DNA from: UBA11891 sp049890035
Lineage (GTDB): Bacteria > Bacteroidota > Bacteroidia > Flavobacteriales > Flavobacteriaceae
Assembly: GCA_049890035.1 (NCBI GenBank)
Contig: JBMHCG010000043.1
Location: 129,984-193,983, forward strand
Direction: 5' to 3'
Length of the DNA stretch: 64,000 nucleotides
In this document: positions 36,114-44,773 of the stretch, piece after piece
Position numbering within the stretch: position 1 is the stretch's first letter
How the letters are laid out: every line of letters starts with the position of its first letter
Translations under genes and position numbers: made by a program
The notes under the pieces: generated by a model
What the model saw: only the letters and a program-made list of their open reading frames with translations
What the model was told of the DNA's origin: nothing
The model's database searches: none

Positions 36114-36816
36114 CCTACATAACGTCTTATTCTTAGACATTGAAACAGTGCCACTAGCAGCACAGTTTAAAGAATTGTCCGAAGTAGAACAACAACTCTA
36201 TACTGAAAAAACTGCCTATCAGAGGGGGGAAACCATCAGTGCAGAAGAACACTATCAACGAGCAGGTATTTGGGCAGAATTTGGTAAAATAATTTGCTTG
36301 TCCGTTGGCTATTTCGCTCCCAAAAGTCCCTCTAGAAATTTTAGAGTGAAAAGCTTTACAGGAAACGAAAAAGAGCTTTTGACAGCTTTTAAGGCGCTTT
36401 TGGAAAACTATTATAATCAGAGCAAACACTTGCTTTGTGCCCACAACGGAAAAGAATTTGACTTTCCCTACATTGCCCGTCGGATGATTATTCAGGGCAT
36501 TGGACTGCCAAAAATCTTAAATCACCATGGAAAAAAACCGTGGGAAATTCCGCACTTGGACACCTTACAACTCTGGCGATTTGGGGATTACAAGCATTAT
36601 ACATCGCTTAAACTCCTGGCCCATATACTAGATATCCCCTCCCCAAAGGACGATATCGATGGCAGTCAGGTAGCAGGTATCTTTTATGAAGAAAAACAGT
36701 TAGATCGTATTGTCAACTATTGTGAAAAGGATGTTGTAACTATTGCACAAATTGTTTTAAAAATGCGTCAGGAACCCTTATTACTACCCAAAGAAATTGT
36801 CCACAGCGTCACATGA
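36097..36816 (+). CDS. Predicted 3'-5' exonuclease, PolB-like DEDD superfamily
   Basis: 239 residues. Exo motif I is LFLDIETVPL (Asp and Glu metal ligands, near 13-16), motif II is AHNGKEFDFPYIARR near 125, and motif III is YCEKDVVTIAQI near 215. This matches the stand-alone exonuclease family related to the proofreading domain of family B polymerases. Probably acts in DNA repair or RNA/DNA trimming. It overlaps the ABC ATPase gene in an ATGA arrangement, so expression is coupled. Confidence 0.88.
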   Translation: MLQKINLHNVLFLDIETVPLAAQFKELSEVEQQLYTEKTAYQRGETISAEEHYQRAGIWAEFGKIICLSVGYFAPKSPSRNFRVKSFTGNEKELLTAFKALLENYYNQSKHLLCAHNGKEFDFPYIARRMIIQGIGLPKILNHHGKKPWEIPHLDTLQLWRFGDYKHYTSLKLLAHILDIPSPKDDIDGSQVAGIFYEEKQLDRIVNYCEKDVVTIAQIVLKMRQEPLLLPKEIVHSVT

Positions 36817-38459
36817 AAAAAATACTTGAAGTACAGGGTTTGACCATCCGAATAAGGAACCAAATTCTGGTTGCTGGATTGGACTTTTACCTGAAAGAAA
36901 ATGAAACCCTTGCCTTGGTGGGCGAATCGGGTAGTGGTAAATCTCTTACCGCCTTGTCAATGTTGGGATTACTACCACCATCTTTACAGCTTACAGCGGA
37001 CAAAATCTTGTTCGATCAAACTTCTTTGATAGATTTTAGTCCAAAGCAGTGGCAGCATCTGCGTGGTCAGAAAATTGGCATGGTTTTTCAAGAACCACAA
37101 TCCAGTTTAAATCCCAGCATGCGTTGTGGACAACAGGTTGAAGAGGTGTTACAACAACACAAACCCAATGAGAAAAATAGGGAGAAAAAGATTATAGAAG
37201 CCTTTGAAAAAGTACAACTCCCTCAGCCCAAACGCATCTATGCTGCTTATCCACATGAACTCAGTGGGGGCCAAAAACAGCGGGTTATTATAGCCATGGC
37301 AGTGATTTGCCAACCCAAACTATTGATTTGTGACGAACCCACTACCGCCCTGGACGTCACCGTACAAAAAGAAATCTTGACTTTACTCCAGGAACTGCAA
37401 ACCCAAAACAAAATGAGTGTACTATTTATTTCTCACGATTTGGGCTTGGTAAAAAGTTTTGCCGATCGCGTAGTAGTCATGCAAAACGGACAAATCGTAG
37501 AACAAGGTACTACACAATTCATTTTTGAAAACCCTCAACACAATTATACCAAAGGACTACTTCATGCCCGACCCCCTTTAAAAGGAAGACCCAGACAGCT
37601 CATCACGCTATCCGATTTTAGCAAAGGAAATATACAGCCAGAGCTGGAATCCACCTCAGAGCGTCGAGAAAAACACAACGTATTATACCAACAAAACCCA
37701 TTGGTTCACGTTCAAGGTATTAGCAAAACTTACAGCTCGAAATCATTCATTTGGCAAAAGAAAAAAGGGACAACGGTATTGAATCCTCTTGATTTTGAAA
37801 TTTATCCAGGGGAGACATTGGGTTTGGTAGGAGAATCAGGCAGTGGTAAATCTACCCTAGCCCGCTGTATCAGTTTGCTGATTCAACCCTCTTCGGGACA
37901 GGTACTATGGGAAGGACAACCGATCTCATTGGCCACAAAAGCGGCACGTAAAAAATTGAGAACAAATATCCAGTATATTTTTCAGGACCCATTTGCTGCC
38001 CTCCATCCCAAAATGACACTTGACCGCATGCTGACAGATGTACTACAGCAGCATGGCCATTTTCGCGCAGCAGGTCAAGTAGAAACGCTCTTGCAACAAG
38101 TGGGTTTGGCCCCTGAAATGAAAACCCGCTATCCCCATGAACTTTCGGGAGGACAACGCCAAAGAGCTGTCATTGCACGCGCACTGGCACCCAAGCCCAA
38201 GTTGATCATTTGTGATGAGGCGGTGGCAGCGTTGGATATTTCGGTACAAGCACAGGTGTTAAACTTACTCAAACGTCTTCAAAAAGAGCTTGACCTGGCT
38301 TACTTATTTATTTCACATGACATGGCTGTGGTACGTTATATATCAGACCGGGTTTTGGTGCTCAACCAAGGGCAAAAAGAAACGCTTCAGGAAGCAGATG
38401 CTTTGTTCGAAAACCCCGAAACACCTTACCTCTCTAAATTAATCGATGCCATCTTGTAA
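36813..38459 (+). CDS. Fused double ATP-binding protein of a peptide-type ABC transporter
   Basis: 548 residues made of two complete DppD/DppF-like ABC ATPases. Each half has Walker A (GESGSGKSLTA near 35, GESGSGKSTLAR near 340), a signature (LSGGQKQR, LSGGQRQR) and Walker B (LLICDEPTTALD, LIICDEAVAALD). The second half has Ala-Val where Thr-Thr is usual after the Walker B Glu, while the Glu itself is not retained in the usual DEPT form but as DEAV. Such fusions power oligopeptide or similar uptake. No permease or binding-protein gene is next to it, so partners must be elsewhere. Confidence 0.9.
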   Translation: MKKILEVQGLTIRIRNQILVAGLDFYLKENETLALVGESGSGKSLTALSMLGLLPPSLQLTADKILFDQTSLIDFSPKQWQHLRGQKIGMVFQEPQSSLNPSMRCGQQVEEVLQQHKPNEKNREKKIIEAFEKVQLPQPKRIYAAYPHELSGGQKQRVIIAMAVICQPKLLICDEPTTALDVTVQKEILTLLQELQTQNKMSVLFISHDLGLVKSFADRVVVMQNGQIVEQGTTQFIFENPQHNYTKGLLHARPPLKGRPRQLITLSDFSKGNIQPELESTSERREKHNVLYQQNPLVHVQGISKTYSSKSFIWQKKKGTTVLNPLDFEIYPGETLGLVGESGSGKSTLARCISLLIQPSSGQVLWEGQPISLATKAARKKLRTNIQYIFQDPFAALHPKMTLDRMLTDVLQQHGHFRAAGQVETLLQQVGLAPEMKTRYPHELSGGQRQRAVIARALAPKPKLIICDEAVAALDISVQAQVLNLLKRLQKELDLAYLFISHDMAVVRYISDRVLVLNQGQKETLQEADALFENPETPYLSKLIDAIL

Positions 38460-38467
38460 ACAATGAA

Positions 38468-38683
38468 TTAAATCGCCACTAATTCACTTAAAGACAAGTC
38501 CAATGTATCAGAAAGTTCCCACAACGTAAAGGCTGTTGGATTGACACTTCCTTTTTCAATTTTATGGATGGCTTGCCGATCTTTGTTGGCCGCGCGTGCC
38601 AAATCGGATTGCGTCCAGCCCTTTTCCTCACGTTGTTTGACAATGCGTTCTCCAATTCTCCGCTTAAATTCCTTCTTTGTCAC
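38468..38683 (-). CDS. Small XRE-family helix-turn-helix regulator
   Basis: 71 residues from a GTG start, with no alternative ATG. Almost the whole protein is one Xre DNA-binding domain: the helix-turn-helix spans about residues 20-45 (WTQSDLARAANKDRQAIHKIE) and continues KGSVNPTAFTLWELSDTLDLSL. It is transcribed away from the broken small gene at 38789. Lone small Xre proteins often repress neighbours; the pair could be a remnant of an accessory module. Confidence 0.85.
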   Translation of the reverse strand: MTKKEFKRRIGERIVKQREEKGWTQSDLARAANKDRQAIHKIEKGSVNPTAFTLWELSDTLDLSLSELVAI

Positions 38684-38788
38684 CCTGTAAATGTGCGGTT
38701 GTTATTCGGATAAACTGTCATACAATTGAATAACGTTTGAAAATAATATATTACTTTATATTCCTAATAATCTAAACCCAAACTAGCC

Positions 38789-39085
38789 ATGACACAAAAA
38801 GACGAAGTGCTCAGAGAAATAAAAAACGACTTGTATTTACTAAAAGGTAAGGGTTCTTTTAAACGGATTCATGAAAATTTGAATTATGTTTTTTATCACT
38901 ACCTCAAGGTGGTAGGGCCTGATCGTTTACCCTTTCACTTTACAGAAATTTCAGCTGATTTTTTTGCCCTTTAGCAATACCTAACCACAGTTGAATCTTA
39001 TGAGGAGCTTTTGTGGAAACCACTTCATGAGGAAAAATTAAAAAAGCTTGACCCCCCTAAAAAAATAACACAAGAAAAAGACTAA
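38789..39085 (+). pseudogene. Small gene interrupted by an in-frame amber codon
   Basis: The frame opens with an ATG (MTQKDEVLREIKNDLYLL) and runs 61 codons to TAG at 38972-38974, then stays open for a further 36 codons of protein-like, Lys/Glu-rich sequence (QYLTTVESYEELLWKPLHEE onward) to a TAA at 39083-39085. Both halves have the same soluble helical character, so a 98-residue ancestral protein with one nonsense change (for example CAG to TAG) is the simplest reading. No family recognised. It is divergent from the Xre regulator, which may have controlled it. A genuine 61-residue protein cannot be excluded. Confidence 0.55.
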
Positions 39086-39106
39086 GCGCAGCCGTCAAAG
39101 CGTATA

Positions 39107-40144
39107 CTAAACGGCTGGGTCTGGAATTTGAGCGTGAATTTCATCTATACTTGCAAGCAATTCGTCAGACAACCGAATCGTTGCTGAATTGATGTTTTGT
39201 TTAAGTTGATTCAGGTTGGTCGCCCCTATGATATTGGCAGTAACAAAAGGACGGTCGTTGACAAAGGCTAAAGCCATTTGCGTCAAAGACAAGTCATGTG
39301 CTTCGGCTAGCTTTTGATAGCGTTGCGTGGCCGTTACACTTTCAGAACTGCTATAGCGATCAAAGCGAGGGAAAAGTTTTAGGCGCGCATTATCGCCTGC
39401 GGTATTGTCTAAATATTTTCCAGTTAACACACCAAAACCCAAAGGAGAATAGGCCAAAAGGCCTACGTTTTCATAATGACAAACCTCAGCATTGCCCACT
39501 TCGAAAGGGCGACATAAGAGCGAGTATGGATTTTGAATGGTGATCATGCGGGGTCTGTTTGCATTGGCTGCTTGAAGGAAACGCATCATTCCCCAAGGGG
39601 TTTCGTTGGACAAACCCACATGGCGAATGCGACCTGCTTTGACATGATCTTGTAGGGCGTCTAGGACCGCTTCAAAATTTTCTACCCATGGGTTGTTCGG
39701 ATTATTGACAAAACCTCTTTGACCAAATCTGTTGTTGTCCCGTTCCGGCCAGTGGAGTTGGTACAAATCCATATAATCTGTTTGTAAGCGTTCCAAACTT
39801 TTGAAAACCGCTTCATCAATATGGGCTTTACTAAAGCTTAGATTGTCGCGTATGTGTTTGGTATAATCACCAGGGCCTGCCACCTTTGAAGCCAAAATAA
39901 CTTTATCACGCTGTCCCGTTTTTTGTAACCAAGTCCCTATGATTTTTTCTGTTTCGCCTTGTGTAGCCGCCGAAGCTGGGACAGGATATAACTCCGCAGT
40001 ATCAAAAAAATTCACACCCTGTTCAAGAGCATAATCCATTTGTGCGTGGCCTTCGGCTTCCGTGTTTTGATTGCCAAAGGTCATGGTACCCAAACAGATT
40101 TTACTTACAGCTATGTCTGTATGGGGTAATAATCGGTATTCCAT
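39107..40144 (-). CDS. Aldo/keto reductase (Tas-like)
   Basis: 345 residues, a TIM-barrel oxidoreductase using NADPH. The catalytic tetrad is visible as Asp and Tyr in FFDTAELYP (near 48-53), Lys in VILASKVAG (near 88) and His in LYQLHWPERD (near 128). The start MEYRLLPHTDIAVSKICLGTMTFG and the length match the E. coli Tas group. Substrate unknown, probably aldehydes. Starts five bases after the OmpA lipoprotein gene on the minus strand. Confidence 0.93.
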   Translation of the reverse strand: MEYRLLPHTDIAVSKICLGTMTFGNQNTEAEGHAQMDYALEQGVNFFDTAELYPVPASAATQGETEKIIGTWLQKTGQRDKVILASKVAGPGDYTKHIRDNLSFSKAHIDEAVFKSLERLQTDYMDLYQLHWPERDNNRFGQRGFVNNPNNPWVENFEAVLDALQDHVKAGRIRHVGLSNETPWGMMRFLQAANANRPRMITIQNPYSLLCRPFEVGNAEVCHYENVGLLAYSPLGFGVLTGKYLDNTAGDNARLKLFPRFDRYSSSESVTATQRYQKLAEAHDLSLTQMALAFVNDRPFVTANIIGATNLNQLKQNINSATIRLSDELLASIDEIHAQIPDPAV

Positions 40145-40149
40145 TTTGT

Positions 40150-41049
40150 TTATTGGTTGTTGAGTAGGTCGGTGATGGCATCGAGATTGGGGCTTAAGAT
40201 GACTTCAATACGGCGATTGGCAGCGCGTCCTTCAGAAGAAGTGTTAGGAGCAATGGGAAGGTATTCTCCACGTCCGGCTGCCGTCAAATTTTCTAATAAT
40301 ATTTCGGGATTGGCTTCCAAAAGTTCAACGATGGCTGTAGCTCTTTTGGCCGACAGATCCCAATTTCCGGAAAGCGGACCTTTCCCGCTAAAAGGAACAT
40401 TATCTGTATGTCCTTCGATTAGAACGGCTATGTCAGGATTCTCTGCTAATACAGTGCCTAATTGAAGGATGGCTTCTTTACCGTCGAGCCCAACTTCCCA
40501 ACTCCCTGATCGGAAAAGAAGCTTGTTTTCCATAGAAACATAGACTTTTCCATTGCGTTGCTCCACAGTCAAACCTTTGCCTTCAAAATTCAATAAGGCG
40601 TTACTCAGTCTTTGTTTCAACTCATTCATGGCACGTTCTTTATCCGCGATCAGATTTTCAAGCTCATTGAGTCGTTCTTCTCGTTGGGTAAGTAAATTCT
40701 CTTTTTCAGAGATTTGCGCCAATAAGTCATTGTTTTTCGCAATACTTTTTTGAAGGGCCGCATCAGAATTTTCTTCCAAAGCAGCATAAGCCTCTTGTAA
40801 ATTTTTAAAGTCACGTCTGCTTTGAGCCAAACTGTCCATGGTTTTTCCCAAGTTTTGTCGCTTGGTTTCCAAGCGATCACCCAAAACCTTGTGGGCCGTC
40901 AGTAATGAATCCTGTTCTTTTTGCAACTGAACATGCTTGGATTTGAGTGCCGCATAACGGCTTTCCAATCCAGCAAAAACTTTTGTAGAAACACAACTAT
41001 AGGTGGAAAAACCTGCCAAAAGAATGACAAACGTTGTTTTAATTTTCAT
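40150..41049 (-). CDS. OmpA-family lipoprotein with coiled coil
   Basis: 299 residues. Lipoprotein signal ending TYSC (Cys19). Residues about 28-150 form a long Gln/Glu/Lys/Leu-rich coiled coil. The C-terminal 120 residues are an OmpA-type peptidoglycan-binding domain with IEGHTDNVPFSG, LSAKRATAIVELL and GRGEYLPIAPNTSSEGRAANRRIEV. It likely ties the outer membrane to the cell wall. Followed by the aldo/keto reductase gene. Confidence 0.92.
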   Translation of the reverse strand: MKIKTTFVILLAGFSTYSCVSTKVFAGLESRYAALKSKHVQLQKEQDSLLTAHKVLGDRLETKRQNLGKTMDSLAQSRRDFKNLQEAYAALEENSDAALQKSIAKNNDLLAQISEKENLLTQREERLNELENLIADKERAMNELKQRLSNALLNFEGKGLTVEQRNGKVYVSMENKLLFRSGSWEVGLDGKEAILQLGTVLAENPDIAVLIEGHTDNVPFSGKGPLSGNWDLSAKRATAIVELLEANPEILLENLTAAGRGEYLPIAPNTSSEGRAANRRIEVILSPNLDAITDLLNNQ

Positions 41050-41053
41050 GTAT

Positions 41054-41815
41054 TTAAAATTTTAATTCAACTCCCACGGGGCAATGATCGGAATGACGGG
41101 CTTCGGGTAAAATAACGGATCTTCTGATATGATGGCGAAGGGGTTCGCTCACCAAAGCATAATCAATACGCCACCCTTTATTATTGGCTCTTGCATTGGC
41201 TCGGTAACTCCACCAACTGTAATGATGTGGTTCCGAATGGAGAAACCGAAAGGAATCAACAAAGCCAGAATCGAGAAAGGCCCCTAACCATGTGCGCTCT
41301 TCTAGTAAGAATCCTGAAACATTTTTGTTTCGAATTGGGTCGTGAATGTCGATGGCTTTGTGACAAATATTGTAGTCCCCACAGATTACTAAATTAGGAT
41401 GCTCTTTTTTTAAGTTATCAATATAAACGCGAAAATCATCCATAAACTGAAACTTGTGTTCCAATCGAGCCGCATTGGTCCCTGAAGGTAGGTACAAACT
41501 CATGACAGAACATTGCTCAAAATCGACACGCAAGACCCTTCCTTCTATATCCATGTGGTCTATCCCAGTGCCATAAACAACTTTTTTCGGACTGGTTTTG
41601 GACAAAATGGCGACACCGCTGTAACCCTTTTTTTCAGCTGAAAACCAAAAATGGTGATAGCCCGCTTCTTCAAAAAGTTGGGTGTCGACCTGTTCTTTCA
41701 TGGCTTTGGTCTCTTGCAAACAGAGCACATCGGGTGAAGCAGCACGCAACCAACTTATAAAATCTTTTTTAAGGGCTGCACGAATGCCATTAACATTGTA
41801 GGACAGTATGTTCAT
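41054..41815 (-). CDS. xth: Exodeoxyribonuclease III
   Basis: 253 residues from the ATG at 41815 (MNILSYNVNGIRAAL); an upstream TTG in frame is unlikely. An AP endonuclease and 3'-5' exonuclease of base-excision repair. Catalytic motifs: CLQETKA near 38-42, Tyr-containing LYLPSG near 110, VICGDYNICH near 148, GWRIDYALVS near 220 and the HSDHCPVGVEL end with the catalytic Asp-His pair. Four bases separate it from the OmpA gene start. Confidence 0.95.
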   Translation of the reverse strand: MNILSYNVNGIRAALKKDFISWLRAASPDVLCLQETKAMKEQVDTQLFEEAGYHHFWFSAEKKGYSGVAILSKTSPKKVVYGTGIDHMDIEGRVLRVDFEQCSVMSLYLPSGTNAARLEHKFQFMDDFRVYIDNLKKEHPNLVICGDYNICHKAIDIHDPIRNKNVSGFLLEERTWLGAFLDSGFVDSFRFLHSEPHHYSWWSYRANARANNKGWRIDYALVSEPLRHHIRRSVILPEARHSDHCPVGVELKF

Positions 41816-41879
41816 CAATACTAAAATAGACAACTGTTTGTTATCTTCATAAACGGTTCCAAATCTTTATCTTCAATCT

Positions 41880-42452
41880 ATGAACACAAAAAAATACTTT
41901 CTCGGTTGTATTGTTTGGGTACTCACCCTATTGCTCAATCCATTACTGGTGCAAGGCCAGGAGCAACAAAAAGACACCCTGTCTGCAAAACACGAAATCC
42001 GTTTAGACATATTTCAGCTTTTAATTTTACCTGGACTGGATCTATCTTATGAACATTTTATTGACGAAGTTTCTAGTTGGGGTATCAGTGGTTTCCTGAA
42101 TTTTGATGGTAATAAGAGTCAAGGATACCGTTTTGAAAACTTTGAACTCTCCCCCTATTATCGGTTGTATTTCAGTCAAAAAACATGGCCTAATCGAGGT
42201 TTTTTTGTGCAGCCTTTCCTAAGTTTTGTTGCGGGTACTTTTGATTCTTACGATGCGTTTCAATTTCGAGAAAACAAATTTTTGGGTATGGCAGGGGGAG
42301 CTGTTATTGGCTATAAATGGCTCAATCGAAAAAACTATAGTTTTGAAATTCACGGGGGGTTTGGACGCTATTTTCTTTCGGCCAACAGGGGTGCTAACAC
42401 AGAAAACACGGCTTACCCGAGAATCCATTTCACCATTGGAAAACGCTTTTAA
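41880..42452 (+). CDS. Outer-membrane beta-barrel protein (DUF3575-like)
   Basis: 190 residues with a signal peptide (about 1-26, ending VQGQ). The mature part has alternating strands and ends in an amphipathic RIHFTIGKRF strand with a C-terminal Phe, typical of small eight-strand outer-membrane barrels; the EIRLDIFQLLILPGLDLSYE segment resembles DUF3575. Function unknown. Its TAA overlaps the TAA of glyQS on the other strand (TTAA shared). Confidence 0.7.
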   Translation: MNTKKYFLGCIVWVLTLLLNPLLVQGQEQQKDTLSAKHEIRLDIFQLLILPGLDLSYEHFIDEVSSWGISGFLNFDGNKSQGYRFENFELSPYYRLYFSQKTWPNRGFFVQPFLSFVAGTFDSYDAFQFRENKFLGMAGGAVIGYKWLNRKNYSFEIHGGFGRYFLSANRGANTENTAYPRIHFTIGKRF

Positions 42453-43990
42453 ATTTTTTGCAACCAGTGCTTGATATTCAAACTTTTATCCAAACGGGTG
42501 GCTAAGGCATTAATAGCAATACGCTCTTGTTGCATACTATCCCGATCGCGCAAAGTTACGGTTTGATCCTCGAGCGTTTGATGATCTACGGTAATACAAA
42601 AGGGCGTTCCTAAAGCGTCTTGGCGGCGGTAACGACGGCCCACAGCATCTTTTTCATCATAGGTAACGGCATAGTCCCATTTGAGCTCGTCCTGAATCTT
42701 TCGGGCCAAATCAGGTAGGCCATCTTTTTTGACTAAAGGCAAAATGGCAATTTGTGTCGGGGCTAATACAGCTGGGAGTTTGAGTACAGTTCGGCTAGAT
42801 CCATCTTCAAGGGTTTCCTCCCGAAGCGCATGAGAAAGTACTGCCAAAAACATCCGATCCAAACCGATTGAAGTCTCCACGACATAGGGTACATAGTTTT
42901 CGTTGCGCTCTGGATCAAAATATTGTAGTTTTTTTCCTGAAAATTCTTCGTGACTCCCCAAATCAAAATCGGTCCGGGAATGAATCCCTTCCAATTCTTT
43001 AAAGCCAAAAGGAAACTTAAACTCAATATCTGCTGCGGCATCTGCATAATGTGCCAATTTTTCGTGATCGTGAAAACGATATAAATCAGCTCCCATGCCA
43101 AGGGATAAGTGCCATCGTAACCGGGTTTGTTTCCACTGCTCATACCATTCTTTTTGGGTTCCCGGTGGAATAAAAAACTGCATTTCCATTTGTTCAAACT
43201 CCCGCATGCGGAAAATAAACTGCCGCGCAACAATTTCATTCCGAAACGCTTTCCCAATTTGAGCAATACCAAAAGGAACCTTCATGCGGCCGGTTTTTTG
43301 GACATTCAAAAAATTGACAAAAATCCCTTGAGCTGTTTCCGGACGCAAATACAGGTCCATGGCGGAGTCTGCAGAAGCTCCTAATTTGGTGCCAAACATC
43401 AGATTGAATTGTTTGACATCGGTCCAATTTCTAGAACCCGACTCGGGACAAGCAATTTCTAGTTCTTCTATCAAATTTTTGACATCAGCCAAATCCTCTT
43501 TTTCTAAAGATTGTCCCAATCGTTTAAGGATACTATCGATTTTTTCCTGATATCCTACAACACGGGGGTGGGTAGCCACAAACTGTTCTTTATCGAAGGT
43601 ATCTCCAAATCTTTTGGCAGCCTTGGTGACTTCTTTATCTATTTTAACTTCCAGTTTGGCACAGTAATCTTCGACCAATACATCGGCACGATAGCGCTTT
43701 TTGGAATCTTTATTATCAATCAATGGGTCATTAAAAGCGTCAACATGACCCGAAGCTTTCCAAGTTGTAGGATGCATAAAAATAGCTGCATCGATACCCA
43801 CAATTTTTTCGTGCAACTGCACCATGGCACGCCACCAGTAGTTTTTAATGTTATTTTTCAGGGCAGACCCATTTTGACCATAATCATAAACAGCACTGAG
43901 TCCATCATAAATTTCACTAGAAGGAAAGACAAATCCGTACTCTTTGGCGTGAGAAATGACTTTTTTAAAGGTTTCGTTTTGTGTTGCCAT
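42449..43990 (-). CDS. glyQS: Glycine-tRNA ligase, single-subunit class II
   Basis: 513 residues. Charges tRNA-Gly with glycine. It is the alpha-2 type, as in archaea and eukaryotes, rather than the alpha2-beta2 bacterial type. Motif 2 is in FRNEIVARQFIFRMREFEQMEMQ near 255 and motif 3 in TSIGLDRMFLAVL near 395. The anticodon-binding domain fills the C-terminus from about 410 (APTQIAILPLVKKD). Start ATG is well placed. No T-box or leader element seen. Confidence 0.96.
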   Translation of the reverse strand: MATQNETFKKVISHAKEYGFVFPSSEIYDGLSAVYDYGQNGSALKNNIKNYWWRAMVQLHEKIVGIDAAIFMHPTTWKASGHVDAFNDPLIDNKDSKKRYRADVLVEDYCAKLEVKIDKEVTKAAKRFGDTFDKEQFVATHPRVVGYQEKIDSILKRLGQSLEKEDLADVKNLIEELEIACPESGSRNWTDVKQFNLMFGTKLGASADSAMDLYLRPETAQGIFVNFLNVQKTGRMKVPFGIAQIGKAFRNEIVARQFIFRMREFEQMEMQFFIPPGTQKEWYEQWKQTRLRWHLSLGMGADLYRFHDHEKLAHYADAAADIEFKFPFGFKELEGIHSRTDFDLGSHEEFSGKKLQYFDPERNENYVPYVVETSIGLDRMFLAVLSHALREETLEDGSSRTVLKLPAVLAPTQIAILPLVKKDGLPDLARKIQDELKWDYAVTYDEKDAVGRRYRRQDALGTPFCITVDHQTLEDQTVTLRDRDSMQQERIAINALATRLDKSLNIKHWLQKI

Positions 43991-44045
43991 GGCGCAAAAA
44001 TAATGGCTTTTTTAGCTATATTAAACAAACCTCAATTCTTTTTCT

Positions 44046-44744
44046 ATGGACAAAAGACGATTCTCACTGGGAGAGGCTTTTTGGTCTTTTTTCTTTCCGT
44101 TATTTTGCCCTGGCTGCAGAGTTCAATTAACACCTTATGAATCCCCCTGCTGCTTGGATTGCCAGGCGCAACTTCCTTTCACCCATTTCGAAAATTTCCC
44201 CAATAATCCGGTCTTTCAAAAACTCCATGCCTTGCTTGAGATACAGTACGCAAGCGCATTATTTTACTGGGAAGAGGGTGTTATTATTCAAAATTTGATT
44301 CACCAACTCAAATTTTATGGACAAGAACAATTGGGCACTTGGCTGGGGGTGCTTTTAGGGCAGCGATTGCTGGGGAGCCCCTTTGAACAGTGTACAGGGA
44401 TTGTACCCCTGCCCTTACACCCCAAAAGACAGTATCGTATAGGCTACAATCAAAATTATAATATATGCACTCAACTTTCCAAAATACTAAACATTCCGAT
44501 GTATCAGACGGCTGTTTATAGAATAAAAAATACCCAACAACTGTCGAAAAACAAAACCCAAGACCGATTCCATGAAATGAAGAATGCTTTCATGCCCAAT
44601 ACAGAAATCAACCCAAAAAAGCCCCACTGGCTATTGATAGATGACGTACTAACCACTGGAGCAACCGTTCAAAGCTGTGGCAATGCGTTGCTCAATTTTC
44701 CTCATGCACGCCTCAGCATCATCACAATTGCGTGTAGGATGTGA
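44046..44744 (+). CDS. ComF family phosphoribosyltransferase-like protein
   Basis: 232 residues. N-terminal zinc finger with two Cys pairs (FCPGC near 22 and CCLDC near 37), then a phosphoribosyltransferase domain with the PRPP-binding loop LLIDDVLTTGAT near 200. ComF proteins help DNA uptake in natural competence by feeding ssDNA handling in the cytoplasm, and are widespread even in bacteria not known to be competent. The lipoprotein gene follows 29 bases later. Confidence 0.9.
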   Translation: MDKRRFSLGEAFWSFFFPLFCPGCRVQLTPYESPCCLDCQAQLPFTHFENFPNNPVFQKLHALLEIQYASALFYWEEGVIIQNLIHQLKFYGQEQLGTWLGVLLGQRLLGSPFEQCTGIVPLPLHPKRQYRIGYNQNYNICTQLSKILNIPMYQTAVYRIKNTQQLSKNKTQDRFHEMKNAFMPNTEINPKKPHWLLIDDVLTTGATVQSCGNALLNFPHARLSIITIACRM

Positions 44745-44773
44745 GGTGAATATGTCGTTATTTTGTAGCTCTT

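Noticed and set aside
43511..44140. 209-codon plus-strand open frame
   Set aside because: Antisense to the glycyl-tRNA synthetase N-terminus and overlaps the start of comF; no recognisable features.
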